From contig JAMXBD010001090.1 of the NCBI GenBank assembly GCA_024138025.1, positions 124,001 through 188,000 on the forward strand: a DNA stretch of 64,000 bases, given 5' to 3'. Numbering within the stretch: position 1 is the stretch's first letter; the number at the start of each line of letters is the position of its first letter. Shown here one piece after another: positions 47,345 through 59,850 of this stretch. Position numbers and translations under genes: made by a program. This DNA comes from Combretum micranthum (lineage: Eukaryota; Streptophyta; Magnoliopsida; Myrtales; Combretaceae). The notes beneath the pieces are model-generated. The model was not told the DNA's origin, made no database searches, and worked only from the letters and a program-made list of their open reading frames with translations.

Positions 47345-49100
47345 ATGGTTGACAATAATGTTGCAATTGATAGAGCACCATTCTTTGATGGCATGAATTA
47401 TCCTTATTGGAAAATGAGAATGGAGACATACATCAAAGCTAATGATTTTGATTCATGGCAGGTTATCTTGCTTGGAGACACACAAGTCACTATGAATGGC
47501 GATGGGCATATAACTCTGATCAAAAGAAAGCCATTGAGAAAAACAACAAGGCTAAGAATCTTCTTTTAACTACCATTGCATCATCTAAATTTTATTTTTT
47601 TTCTTCATGTAGCATTGCTAAACAAATATGGGATACTCTTAGTGAGACATATGAAGGAACAAGAACAATAAAAGATACTAAAATCAGTGCACTTTTGCAA
47701 AGATACGAGTTGTTCAAGTTTAAACCTAATGAGAAAGTTAAAGATGCATTTGATAGATTTATTGCTATTACCAATGAGCTAGCTTCTCTTGGAAATAAGT
47801 TATAAGAATCTGATCTTGTTAGGAAAATTCTAAGAATCCTATCGAAATCTTAGGATGCCAAGAAGACAGCAATAGAGGAGGCCAATGATCTTAGCACTCT
47901 CACCTTAAGCCAACTCAAAGAAAAGTTGATGGCCTATCAATCTCATGACAAAAGAGAATGAAGGAAACAAGAAAGAAACGGCTTTCAAAATAGAAAAGGT
48001 GGATGATGACTCAGATTCTGATTCTAGTAGTGATGAAGATGAGGAAGTCAACTCATTAGTTTGACATCTCAACAAAATTCTAAAGAAATAAGGTAAGAAA
48101 ACTGTTAAGTATAAGAAATATTACTCCACTTGTATGTAGGAAAAGGTTACAAAGAGAAAGAAAAGAAGAAGGAGAAAAAGGAAGTGGTGTGCTATGAATG
48201 CAAGAAGGGCCATATTAAGTATGAATGCCTGTACTTATGAAGAAGATGGAAAAGCATAAGAAGAAGCACAGATCATTACTTGCCACATGGAGTGATTTAG
48301 ACGAGTCAGAAACTAAATCAGAAAGTACAAGTGAAGATGAAGAAAGCCAATTTGTGTTTGATGGCTACATCTGAGGTAAACTCCGAATCCGAAATGAAAT
48401 GAATGATAATGAGATATATTTAGATGAAAAAGCTCTTAAAGGCTCTTAAAAAGGCTGATTTGAAGAATTCAAAATTAGATGCGAAAATAAAGCTTTGAAA
48501 AATGAAAAAGATGTTTTGAAACAAATAAATAAATTGCTTGTTGATGAGAATGATATTTTGAAAAATGATAATGAAAAATTGTTTGACAAATCTGATGTTT
48601 TGAAGAAAGAGAATGAAGTTTTGAAAATGAGATCAAGGATTTAAAAGGAAGAGTAGAAGATTTGTCACAATCTATTAAAAACACTTTTAGTAAGTTTAAT
48701 GAAAGTGACAAGAAGTTAAACATGCTTATAAGTAGTCAAAGACCATCATTTATTAAGCATGGACTTGGATATGAACATGGAAATTCGACAAATAGCATGA
48801 ATAAAACAATGTTTGTAAAAGCAAATGAATCTGGGAATGAACAAGCTGTGTACAATCTATTAAGAGTAAGAACAGTAACGTCAGAGGCTACATCAGAAGG
48901 TATGATCAACAAAATTATCCTATTAGAAGTTATGTCAGAGGGTACAGTATGCATATAATGATTATCCAAGACAAAATTATTATCAAAAGGTAAATCAAAG
49001 GTGTCACAAACACCCATATGCATGTTCATTTTGTAATAGAATAGGTCATATAGAAAAATATTGTTTTTATAAAAGAAACAAGATTAGTGATCAACAAGGA
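47345..49100 (+). pseudogene. gag: Sirevirus-like gag pseudogene
   Basis: ATG at 47345 opens APFFDGMNYPYWKMRMETYI, the N-terminal signature of this gag family. In a second frame follow AIEKNNKAKNLL, IAKQIWDTLSETYEGTRTIK and YELFKFKPNEKVKDAFDRF. Then come KTAIEEANDLSTLTLSQLK and an acidic stretch. The first zinc knuckle near 48190-48230 is C-Y-E-C-K-K-G-H-I-K-Y-E-C, one residue short of CX2CX4HX4C. LLATWSDLDESET and ANLCLMATSEVN are typical of Sirevirus gag. A Lys/Glu/Leu coiled coil (48450-48720) and a complete second knuckle (49023-49064) complete it. Multiple frameshifts and stops exclude function. Confidence 0.88.
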
Positions 49101-49519
49101 AACAAGTTTTTCAATGGACTCAAACTTGTATGGGTTTGTAAAGAAGTTTAACTTGTTTGTGAGTGAAGTGCAGGTACTGAAGGCGAATGCAAATAGATAT
49201 TATCATGATCAATAATTGCCTGAGTTTAAAAAAAATTAAAATATATATATATATGTGCACTCATAAGCAAGAAGGAAAAATCTAAAAATTTGGTACTATT
49301 TTTTCAAATCCCTTATATATCCTTTTATTTGCTCTCCATATTTTGATATGAAAATAATTATTGAATATTTTTTAAAATCAATTGGTATCATATTAAGGGG
49401 GAGCTTGTTTTCTAAAAGAAATTTATAAAGGGGAAGAAATGTTTGAAACAAGATAAGTACATTGAACAAATGTGTTGAAATTGTTTTATTTTGCAATTTC
49501 TTGTCATGTGTTTATTAAA

Positions 49520-49703
49520 GGATAATTTTCTACAATAAAATTGCATTTTTCTACAATATGTGTATTTTTTTCTGCATTTTCTATATAATTTCTGCAATTC
49601 CAGCACTTTTCTGCATATTTTATGTAATTTCTGCACTTTTTCTGCATTTTCTATATATTTTCTCCAATTCTAGCATTTTTTCTGCATAAATTCTGCAATT
49701 AGT
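49520..49703 (+). repeat. T-rich minisatellite between gag and PPT
   Basis: Variants of a roughly 36-40 bp unit with TTTCTGCATTTTCTATATA and TTTCTGCAATTCCAGCA repeat three to four times, interleaved with shorter TTCTGCA-containing pieces. It stands where pol would be expected to lie or end. Confidence 0.75.
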
Positions 49704-49971
49704 CAAATTTATGTTTAAAAAAAAATTTTGCATGTTTTTCACATTTTTTTGCAGCTTATTAAAAAAAAACAACATTAAAAAAACTACACTTTTCCACAAA
49801 AAATTTTTTACATGCTTGAAAAGAATGCTTGGTTATATTTTTTTTTGAATGAGTATTTTGTTTTTGATGTTAACAAAAAGGGGAGAAAGTAAACAAAATA
49901 TGAGAGAAATTTTTAGATTGCACTTTACATTTAAAAAAAATTATTTTGTTTATATGGGTTTTGTTATCATC

Positions 49972-49985
49972 AAAAAGGGGGAGAA
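49972..49985 (+). other. Polypurine tract
   Basis: AAAAAGGGGGAGAA immediately precedes the 3' LTR and would prime plus-strand DNA. Similar purine tracts lie upstream (AAGGGGGAG near 49395, AAAAAGGGGAGAAAG near 49875). Multiple PPT copies are known for Sireviruses. Confidence 0.88.
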
Positions 49986-52060
49986 TGTTGGTTTCTCTCA
50001 AATGATGATTTTGATGATAACAAAAAGAAGTAAGTAATTACTAACATATTCATTAAGTGTGCAAGAATTCAATATAATCAAAGTTGTCTACAATGACTTA
50101 AGAGAATGATTTCAAAAGAGGCTCTATGCAAAGAATACTTTAGAAAGTGTTTGGAGAAGATTTCAAGAACAAATGAGTTGTCAGAAGGTTAATCAGAAGG
50201 TACTTCGCTGGCTTTTTAAACTATCAGAAGGTTCGTCAGAAGCTGACCTGCAACTTTTTAAAAAAAGTTACTAAACACGAACAGTGAGCTCTAGATTCGA
50301 ATTTTTCTTTATGGATTTGATATTTTGAAGACCTATCTCCAATGTTGAGTATATTTGGGTAATATACTCAATGTGTTCCACAAATTTGGTTCAATATCCA
50401 TGGGGATTCAAATTTTGTTAGATCAAAGTTCATTTTTTTTAGAAAATTCTGTTTTGATAGAAAGGAAAAACTACGTGACTTATAAGGTTCCATTTTTAAT
50501 AGTTTATTCAAGTTTTTATTTGGCATATGGAAGACATGATCCAAATATGCAAGGAACTTGTCTGATGATTATTTGTCTATACGAGGAAGTTAAAATTTGT
50601 GGAAAACACGATCTTTTTGTTGCATGAACAGTACCAGACGAAGGAATATTTCAACAACGGTGATTTCAAATTCGAATTTCAAGTTTAAGATAATTATACA
50701 AGTTGTTGGAGATTCAAACTTATCCTTTGGAAAAAAGAATTTCGAGATAACAACAACAAGATCTCAAGTTACTCAAAATTTGCAGTTTTTGAAGAAAATG
50801 ATGAGCTGATATTATGCACAAAATAAGGAGCAAAGTTTATCCAATTGATTTCCTTACCATTGGATGATACAAGGATAAGTATACCCACCCAAGACAAAGA
50901 AAAGCAAGCATTGTAAAACCCTGAAATTTTGGATTCAAATTGAAGCTTAAACCCTAATCAGAAGTCAACCGGATTTCTAGAGTCAACAAAACCCTAGTTT
51001 ACCGTAACCGCTTAAGTCCGGCATAGCTGTTCTTTCTAGCCTTAGAAAACGAAGTTGGAAAAGTTAGCTATAATAGTTCGTAAAAACTATAGGTTATATA
51101 AAAATATCAGTTTTGCAAAATTTGAGTGTCCTTAGAACCCAATCGGACACAGTTCTCGAAAAACGTGTCCCAGAGCTTGGAATAGGAAAAATATTCTGAA
51201 TATACCGTTAGACTTGTAAAAATATAAGATTTTCAAAAATGTCAATTTCGAAATTTTTTGGTAGCTAAAAATATCAGATATCGCATTTATACGCGTATTT
51301 TTTTACTACCAGCATTTAATTGTCATGTCTACTTTTACATTACACTATTTTCTACTATTCTACACTATTCATCTATCTCTACTTTTTCTTACAACCTACT
51401 CTTACAACCCATACACCTATTTCTTACACATTTTCATTTTCAATATAATTTCACATCTTTCATTTCTCACTTTTAATTAATCAAAAGACAAAAAAAAATT
51501 AATTTTTCTCTCTCTTTTTCCCAAAAATAGCATCGGCCCTCCCTCTTCTCTATCCAAATTGTTTTATTCTTAGTTTATTTAATTAACACAAATTATCTCC
51601 CACATTTTCCTTTAAATACCCCCTCATACCTTCACTTCTTTCACACTTTTTCTACACTAAAGTTACCATACTCAAATCTCTCTCAAAATTTCTCCAAGAA
51701 GTCTCTTACAAGAAGTTCTTTTCTTCTTCTTTCTTTTAGGTAATATGCCTTCAAGATTTTCATATGTTCATCTACTTGATATGAACTTAGTGTGTGTTTT
51801 CTAAAACCATGAAGGTTAAGAAAGCAACAATAGGTTCATACTTTGTTTTTGTTCATAATCTCTATTCCTTTATGTTCTTTTATGTTTATAACTATCTAAG
51901 ATATCTATATAACTATATATATTATTTAGAGCATATAAGCTAATTGTCTTGCAATTTATTAACCTTTCGTGCAATTTAGTTTCTTGCAATTTATTTAATT
52001 TTAAGTTGTTTTTAAGACTAGTCTTTCTAGTCTTAGACTTGTCCTCATCAAGTCAAAACA

Positions 52061-52095
52061 TTTTCTTTTCTTTTCTTTTCTTTTCTTTTCTTTTC
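52061..52095 (+). repeat. TTTTC microsatellite
   Basis: Seven perfect pentamers inside LTR A, just before GGACTAGTC. LTRs D and B have shorter T/C tracts at this point. Confidence 0.85.
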
Positions 52096-53503
52096 GGACT
52101 AGTCTTTTCTTAGTCCCGGGGTACCTTGATGAAGCTAAGGTCCCAATACTTGATTTATTTCTTTATATGCTTATTTTTTTAAGTTATTATGTTCTTTTTA
52201 TATTTTCATAGCTTGTGATTCATATTCATGCATGAACATAATGGTTTTGTCTCAACAAAATAAATGAAGGAAATGTTTTCTTAAACTAAAAATTCTTTTC
52301 TAAAGACTAAAATGTAGAGATTAAGCTTCTTAAAAACTCATAAACATGCCTCAAAATGATTTTTCTTAAATAAACAAAAGGTTTTATAAAAGCTTATTTT
52401 TCATCAAGTATTAGAAATTCTTTTGGAATGATCACATGAAACAAAAATATTCATTTATGAAATTGTTATTACTTTTAAAAGTTGTTGGAATCTGAGCTTA
52501 GAAAAATAAAAATCATTCTTTAGAAATTTAGAACAATTACAATAAATTAAATTTAGAAAAGAAATACTCATTTCAAGTAACTCAAAATCTTTTCAAAGTA
52601 AAATGAATATTTCAAAAATTCTCAAGTTCAAAATCATTCAAGACTTTACTTTTTCATAAATTAAGACAACTTCATTTACTTCATACATTTGTTATGAGCC
52701 ATTACATATATGTATATATCTTTCAAAAGCTTATAAAATATTTGGAAAATCTATCTCTTCAAGTTAACTTTATTTTAAAAGGAGGAACTCAAGTTTTTAC
52801 AAATTCGTGGTAAATCTGGTCGCTGTTTTTTCGGACCCAAACAACTTAGTTTTATGAAAATAAGCTTAGAAATGCGTAGATCTTTCTGAGTAGGTAGAAA
52901 CCGATATATTATAAGCGAAATTCCAAGTTAAAATGAGCAAGTTATGGTTATTTTAAGTTGGAATTTCCTCTTATACGATTTTACCGCGATTCTAAGAAAA
53001 GTTTAGAATCTTCAAGAATAGAAGTTCATGAAATACTCATTTTGGGTATTCTTCTTGATTAGATAATCTCGAGGAGGATTGTTCGTATCCCGAGGATTAT
53101 TACAATTAGTGGAAATCCCGAACGACTCATCCATTTCAAGAAAAGTGTCATCATGGCTGTGTGAGTTTACTCCCCGTTATTTTTCATACTATTGATTGTG
53201 CTTGTAAAAAATTAGTTGCACTAGAAGTTAGACAAAAATCAAATGGAAGTTTTATGATAATATGTTGAAAGAACGTTAAGTATATCGAAACTCGATTTGT
53301 TTGTAATAAAGTTGTATGTACATTAATAACTTGGAGTGTTTGAAATTGGTTGCTCACTTGAAAGAAGCTAAATATAACTACTAGACTTTAATTAATAAAT
53401 TGTTCATGCACTTTATATGTTGAGTCACATTGTATTCACTACTATACAATTGGTGGGACAAGTGTATAATAGTGGTGGTAGACATAATTTGTATATCATG
53501 TAA

Positions 53504-53615
53504 ATGGCGAGTAGGAGCCAGTAAGAACTACGTAAATTGATGGCTAGTAGGAGCATGTAAATACTACAAGTTTTTTATGGCGTATAGGAACCTGTAAGAA
53601 CTATAAAAGTGTTTT
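53504..53615 (+). repeat. Stem-loop array in LTR A
   Basis: Three 36-39 bp units beginning ATGGC. Stems: GTAG/CTAC (53511-53514 with 53528-53531), GTAG/CTAC (53547-53550 with 53564-53567), TATAG/CTATA (53583-53587 with 53601-53605). Loop sequences share GGA-CC-GTAAGAA. The third unit replaces a G-C pair by A-T. Confidence 0.7.
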
Positions 53616-54979
53616 AAAAGTTGTGGCTGTAATTGGTCTGAATACCCAACCCCGAATGAAGGGCGTAATTCATTCAACATATGATTCCTGAAAAGTCATA
53701 TGTCTTGTATGCTCACGTGGTTGTTGCATTTCATTTGCTTGACTAATAAACTTGATTGATAATTTACTTTGAGTATGAATATTTCAGATTTATTCACTAA
53801 GCCTATAAGCTTACACCCCTATAGATATTTGTATTCTCAGGAACACCTATTTTTGTGCTTGGGACCTCCCCATATCCGTGTAAGTTTTCCATTGAAGCTT
53901 TTGGAGGAAATCTACTTAAAGACATAGATTAGAATTCTTTTGAAATCTTTAATGTAGTATTTTAGATGTTGTAAAGACTATCATGATCCTTGGATTAGCG
54001 GGGGTGTGCCCCTAAGAAATCATGCAATAGACCTTTGGTTATTAATGATATAATATGTTTTATTTCTGGATTCTTGTATGTTCATTTTTACTTGCTTAAA
54101 CTATGCTTCCCAAAAGTGTCTCCTATTACAGTGCTAGACGCCTTACATGTAATTTTAAGGCTTTCGCATGACTAAGGTAGTCATTCTTAAGCCTTGATAT
54201 TATATGTGGCGGGCCGCCACCTTTAGGGTACCCTTTGGGGTATGACAAGCATAATCACGTGAAAAACAAGAGAAAACAAAGAACCACGAATTTCCCTCAG
54301 ATTTGAGCAAATATACTGTCATTCCATTTATCTTCTTTTGTTCGAAAATTTTGAGGACCCATACGTTATTTCCTCTGATCTAGATTTATTCATTTGATGA
54401 GAGATTGAGAGTTACAAGTAGGCTTAGTAGATAGATTGCTTAGGAGAATCAAGATGAGTGAATTGTAGCCAAAGAGAATTGGCAAAAACATCTTGTAACT
54501 TTATTGATTTAATTGGATAGTAGAACACAACCGGTGTGGAATACTGAGACTCTAGCTTGGAGCTGGAAGAGAGGATTGATGCTCAAGGCGGAACCTCTAT
54601 AATCCGGCTTTGCACTCTCTACTCCCTTATCTCTCTTTAAATTCATGCAATTTTATTTGTTGTTCATATCTGTGATATATGCTCAGAAGGTTGATTAGAG
54701 AGTAACTCACTTATATTTTCTTAATTAGAGATTTAGTCATAAGGCTTCTAAAAGTAAAAAGTTTTGAATTGATATTTGATTTTTCGTGAGCTTCAGCAAA
54801 TCATTTTGATCCGAATTTTTGTTCAAAATTTTTATTTTCTAAGTTTATTGTTTTAAGAAAGTTTCAAAGCCATTTTAGTTGAATAACCAAGTGGTGTGAA
54901 ATTTATTCAAAATTTTTAAAAGTAAATTTTTTAACCAATTCACCCCCTTCTTGGCTATCTTTTTGGGACCGACATCAAC

Positions 54980-56169
54980 AACTATATAATACACCCCAAT
55001 GGATCTAGATCCAACAATCCCATGCTCTCAACCCTTAAAAAATAAAATTAAGACAATTGTAGATTATCATCTGTAATAATAGTAAAGATTAAAAAGTTAA
55101 GATTCATCAAAATTTGATTTGTTTCAAACCCGAACGGGATCTATTTTTGAAAGCAGGGTCTGGACACACGAAACGGTAAGAATATTCTAGTAATACCTCT
55201 ACACTCGTAATGATATAAAGATTCATAAAATATTAGTTTTAGAATTTTTTCGATGTCTAAATTATTAGATATAGCCTGTTTATGTGTATTTTCTTTATTA
55301 CTGGTATTGATTTATCATGTCTACTATTCAAGTTACTATTCTACACTATTCATTACTATTCTTCTATCTCTATTTTTTTTTCCTATCTATTCTTACAACC
55401 TATACACCTATTTCTTACAATTTCTATTTCCAATACTACTTTATATCTTTCATCTCTTACACATTACTTACTTTTTATTATAAAAAATACAAAATAATCA
55501 ACCTATCTCTCTCTCCTACTCCTAAAACCAATGCCCCTCTCTCCATCACTATCTAATTTTTTTTTCTTTTTCATTTTATTTAATTAATAGTTTTCCTCTA
55601 CATTTATCTATAAATACCTTATCTCCCTCCATCTTTTACACACTTTATTTACATACCAAAAATCTCTTAAATTCTCTTCACAAAATTCCCTATCGAAAAT
55701 TCTCTTCCCAACACTCTCTGCTTCCTATAACTACCAACCACATACAACTATCGATACTCCATTTCTTCTTTCACCCACATATAACTTTAGGTAAAAATCC
55801 TAAAACCTTCCTCATGTTTATGTTAACATAACTTGACCATACTGTATGTTTTCTAAACCCATGGCCATTATGCTAAGGGTGAAAATCATGAAAGCAACAA
55901 TATGTTCATGTCTTGTTCAACACTTGTTCAAGTATTATTATTGTTGTTATATTGCTATGTTTTATTATTGTTCCTAATCTAACTTTTATAATTATGTATC
56001 CTATAAGCTCAATGACATAACTTTTTATTTATTTATACTCTTAGGATTCTTAAAATTTATTTATTTTTTATGCAATTTATTAAGACTGGCCATTCTAGTC
56101 TTAAACTTGTCCTTAACAGGTCAAAACAAATTTTCTTATTTTTTTTTTTGAACTTGTCCATAATCTAAG
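54980..56169 (+). mobile_element. LTR B, part 2
   Basis: Continues B after the Sirevirus-like element: GGATCTAGATCC, CAATCCCATGCTC, the pyrimidine tract with overlapping low-complexity frames, TATAAATA at 55609-55616 (about +706 of B) and TCTTAAACTTGTCC. Interrupted at 56170 by LTR C after CTAAG. Confidence 0.8.
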
Positions 56170-59100
56170 TGTAAGCCCCTAGATTTTTTGATAAATATAA
56201 GTTAACCCTAAGAATCGGAAGTTAAATCGAAACCTTAAAGTCAACCTAGTTCTATATTTAGTCTAGTGAATCTAGATTCGGTAATCCCGCTCATGAAACC
56301 TAAGAGTAGTAAAAATGAGATAATTTTGAATTATAGTTCGAAATTATATAAGAAAACTTAAAAAGATCAGACTTGTCAAAATTTAGTTTGGTTCGCACCC
56401 GAACAAGATCAATTTCTAAAATTGGCGTCTCGATGAACAATATAGTGAAAATATTCCGATAATACCATTAGAGTTGTAAAAATATAAGGATTTAAAAAAT
56501 ATCAGTTTAATAATTTTTCGGTAACTAAAAATATCATATTAGCCTATTTACACATATTTTTTTTACTATCGGTATTTTAATTGTCTAGTCTAGTATTCAT
56601 AGTACTATTTTTACTATTCATTACTACTTCATTATCTCTACTTTTTGTACTACCTATTCTTACAACCTATATACCTATTTCTTATAATTTTCTTTTCTCA
56701 TAAAAATTATACATCACATATTACTAAACTTCTCTTACACTTTTCTTCTAAAATTAATTTTTTAATCTCTCTTCCCTCTCTTTTCTTTATGTGCCATCCA
56801 TGCTCTCTGTCTCTTTTCCCTCAAATATTTTTTTTCAAATTATTTAATTACATCTAATTTTCACTTTAAATCTCTGTAATTATCCCCTCCCTCCTTCATT
56901 CTTTTCCCATACTTTCCTACCTTAACAAAACTCTATCAAAATCCCTTCTCAATTTCTCTCTCTATAATTTTCCTCTCAAATACTTTCTTCCTTTCTATCT
57001 CTATAAAATACCCATTTTTCTTTAAGAAATTTTCTAAACTCATTACCACCTACCTTAGGTAAAAGTTCTAAGCCATCTTCTTATTCATGTCATGCAACAT
57101 TACTTGATTATAATGTATGTTTCTTAAGACCATAGCATTAAAAAAGCAACAATATGTTTATGTTTTGTTATTGTTAATATACAAAATTTCTATATGTTAT
57201 AATGTTATTTTATTGTTGTTATATTGTTATTATTATTATTATTGCTATAATCTAACTTATATATGTTATTATGTATATTTATGTATATATATTTCTTAAA
57301 GCCTAAGTGCTCACAAACCTAACATCTTATTATTATTATTACCCTTATTATTATGTTTTTTCTTTTCTTTTTGGTACTAATATATTCTTAATCTCGGGAA
57401 GCCTTGATGAAGCTAAGGCTCTCAATACTTGATCTTATTATTATGATTATTTACTTATTATATCTCTCTCTGATAGTCCCATCTTTCTCATAACTATATA
57501 CTCTCATTCATGCATGAACATATTGATTTTGTCTCAACAAAACGGAAGAAAGAGTTTTTCTTTAATAAAATGAGACTAAACTCTTTCTAAAATAAATTTT
57601 TATCACTTAGCAAGGATTTTTCCATCAAAGGACTTAAATGTTATTTTTAATAAATTCTTTTCAAAAACTTAGACAAGCTCCTCATGAAACTTTAAGGTAT
57701 CAACAAAGTGAATTTCTTCAAAGATTTAACTAAGTAGATACACACTCTCTTTTCAAAATAATAACGTGAAAATTTTGATTTAAAACTTTAAAGTTAATAA
57801 TTCTTTATTATGAAAGTTCTTCATAAAAAACTTATTTATAGGGTTTTTACCTGCTTCATGACTAAAACTAAGACTAGACAAGTTTTTAAGATAAAATAGA
57901 AATCAACTCACTAGTTTAGAAATCCACTTGGCGAAATAAATTTTGCCAATAACTTAAGAAAGTAAGTTTCTAAATGGTAAACTCATTTCTAAGAGATAGG
58001 AGAACATAGAGATGATAAACTTAAAACATTAGATATTATCAACAACTTAAGAAAATTTTGAAATTCTTTCTTTTCAAATAAAATTAGTAGGAAACATAAA
58101 AGATCAAATTTTAAGGTTGAAATTATCTTTAAAGAGTTAAGAAATAAGATATAAAAGGAAAACACTTATTTATAATGACTTAAGGAATTATAGTTCTTTT
58201 TCAAACCATTTAAGGTGAAGATTTTCAAAGTCCAATTTTTCAAACCTATAAAATTAGTTGTTTTAAGAAAAATAATTGTTGTGGTAACACTAATGAAGTC
58301 ATGCATAAAATATGGGTCTATTTATGTATCGAAAAGATTTTTCAACCACATACATATCTATATATTAGTTTAAGGATTTTTGAAGGAAGAAAAGTTCAGA
58401 AAATTGTATTTTCAAAGGTTAGGAAATTTGTGGTGAATCTGTACCCTATCATGCTGAGGCCTAAATAACCTTTTATGATAAAAATAACCTTAGAAATAGA
58501 TATACCTTTTTCGAGTAGGTAGAAAACGACATATTATGTGCGAAATTCTGAGTTAAAATGAGCAAGCTATGACCCTTTTAAATTGGAATTTTAAGAAACC
58601 GAATTTTGATTGATTTAATAAGATAGAGTTAGAAAATTTAAGTGGAACTTGGATGAAATACTCATTTGGGTATTTTCTTTATTGAGGTGACGAGGACTAA
58701 GATCTTTTCTTTCTTGATGATTATTTCGACTGATAGAGATCGCCATGGTCGAGTGAGTTTTTCTTTACGTTTTATGTATTCGTGCATGCACTTATAAAAT
58801 AGAGCACTAGATATAAGGAAAAGATAAAAATTGATATGCATGCGAGTTATCATAGGAACTATGTATGTGATTTGTTATGTGTAATTAATAAACAATAAGT
58901 ATATCGGAGCTCGATTGACTTATTAATATAAATTGCCTCTTTGAATTTTGCTCTATGTGCAAACATTGATTGAATGCCTTAAATGAAGTAATGTTGGATC
59001 GGAAATCCCTTAAAACTAAATTGCAAATGCATATCACTTAGATTATTATCTTTGCATTTTGCTACTACTCCTCAGTGTGGGACCGGAAAGGTAAGTTGCC

Positions 59101-59845
59101 TAGCTACATCTTGAGAAATTAGAACGTTCAGGAATACAAACTTATGGTGTAGCCAAGAAGGAAAGTCTAAGACTAATAGTACGGCTGTTTAGACCCCAAG
59201 ATGTGCACAAATTTCAAGGAGGTCGATTATGACCCATTCAAAGCCTATTAACCCAAAATGGAGGGGTAAATCTGTTATACATACGAAACTAGATAGTCAT
59301 ATATATTATTTGATCATATGGTTGTTTGCATTTCATATGATTGTTTAATGGATTTGTTTGAATGTTTGTTATGAGTACTTTTACATAAGGATTATATTAG
59401 TAAGCTAGTTATGCTTACTCCTCTATAAATTTCTGAAATTTTAGGATCTTTATTTTTGCACTCGAGACTACCCTGACTATCTGGGTAGAACCTATGCTTT
59501 TGGGAAGCCTTTAGAGAAATTATATTTGAAGACTTAGATTAGATTTTCTTTAAAATCTTCTAATTTTAGCTATTTGTCTTAGTAAAACTATGTTATTGTG
59601 GGGATTTATCAAGGGAATACCCCGTAGGAAGTTGTAAGACCTTTTATTTTGATGAATTATAATAGTATTGCCTTGAATGTTCCACTGTCATTATCTTAAA
59701 ATGAATGACTCCACTGATCTTCTTTGTTATGAACGTACGCCTTGTACCAATATGGAAGCTTTCGAGTGACTAAGGTAGTCATTCTCAAGTTTTAATATTG
59801 TGTACGGTGGGTTGTCACATTTAGGATACCCATTGGGGCGTAACA
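56170..59845 (+). mobile_element. Solo LTR C (group 1), nested in B
   Basis: 3676 bp, TGTAAGCCCC...GGGGCGTAACA, with flanks CTAAG (56165-56169) and ATAAG (59846-59850), 4 of 5 identical. B sequence is collinear across the site. It has the group 1 layout: pyrimidine tract, conserved AAGCCTTGATGAAGCTAAGG, GACTAAGGTAGTCATTCT and GGTTGTCACATTTAGG. Non-coding. Confidence 0.88.
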
Positions 59846-59850
59846 ATAAG

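Larger units (their letters stand above)
50912..54247 (+). mobile_element. Solo LTR A (group 1)
   Basis: 3336 bp, TGTAAAACCC...GGGGTATGACA, flanked by perfect AGCAT duplications (50907-50911 and 54248-54252). The same site is empty in the 5' LTR of the host element, which proves the insertion and its ends. TTTAAATACC at 51611 is the TATA position (+699), after a pyrimidine-rich tract. A CTTTT microsatellite lies at 52061-52095. A stem-loop array (53504-53615) and the conserved 3' end follow. No gag, PBS or pol. Confidence 0.95.
45503..54974 (+). mobile_element. Sirevirus-like copia element lacking pol, nested in LTR B
   Basis: Two direct LTRs (45503-47181 and 49986-54974, the latter split by solo LTR A) enclose a 2.8-kb interior with PBS, gag and PPT. 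Flanks TTAAC (45498-45502) and TCAAC (54975-54979) are a 4/5 TSD. LTR B continues on both sides. Without LTR A and its TSD the element is about 6.13 kb. No protease, integrase, RT or RNase H sequence occurs between gag and the 3' LTR. Confidence 0.88.
49986..54974 (+). repeat. 3' LTR of the Sirevirus-like element, split by solo LTR A
   Basis: Starts TGTTGGTTTCTC and ends GGGACCGACA. It is collinear with the 5' LTR except for the 3341-bp insertion (LTR A plus one TSD copy) at 50912-54252. It lacks the 40-bp duplication of the 5' LTR. Confidence 0.9.

Noticed and set aside
47345..49100. Functional cellular CCHC-type zinc-finger gene
   Set aside because: Position after an LTR and PBS, the gag signature and multiple frameshifts identify it as retroelement gag remains.
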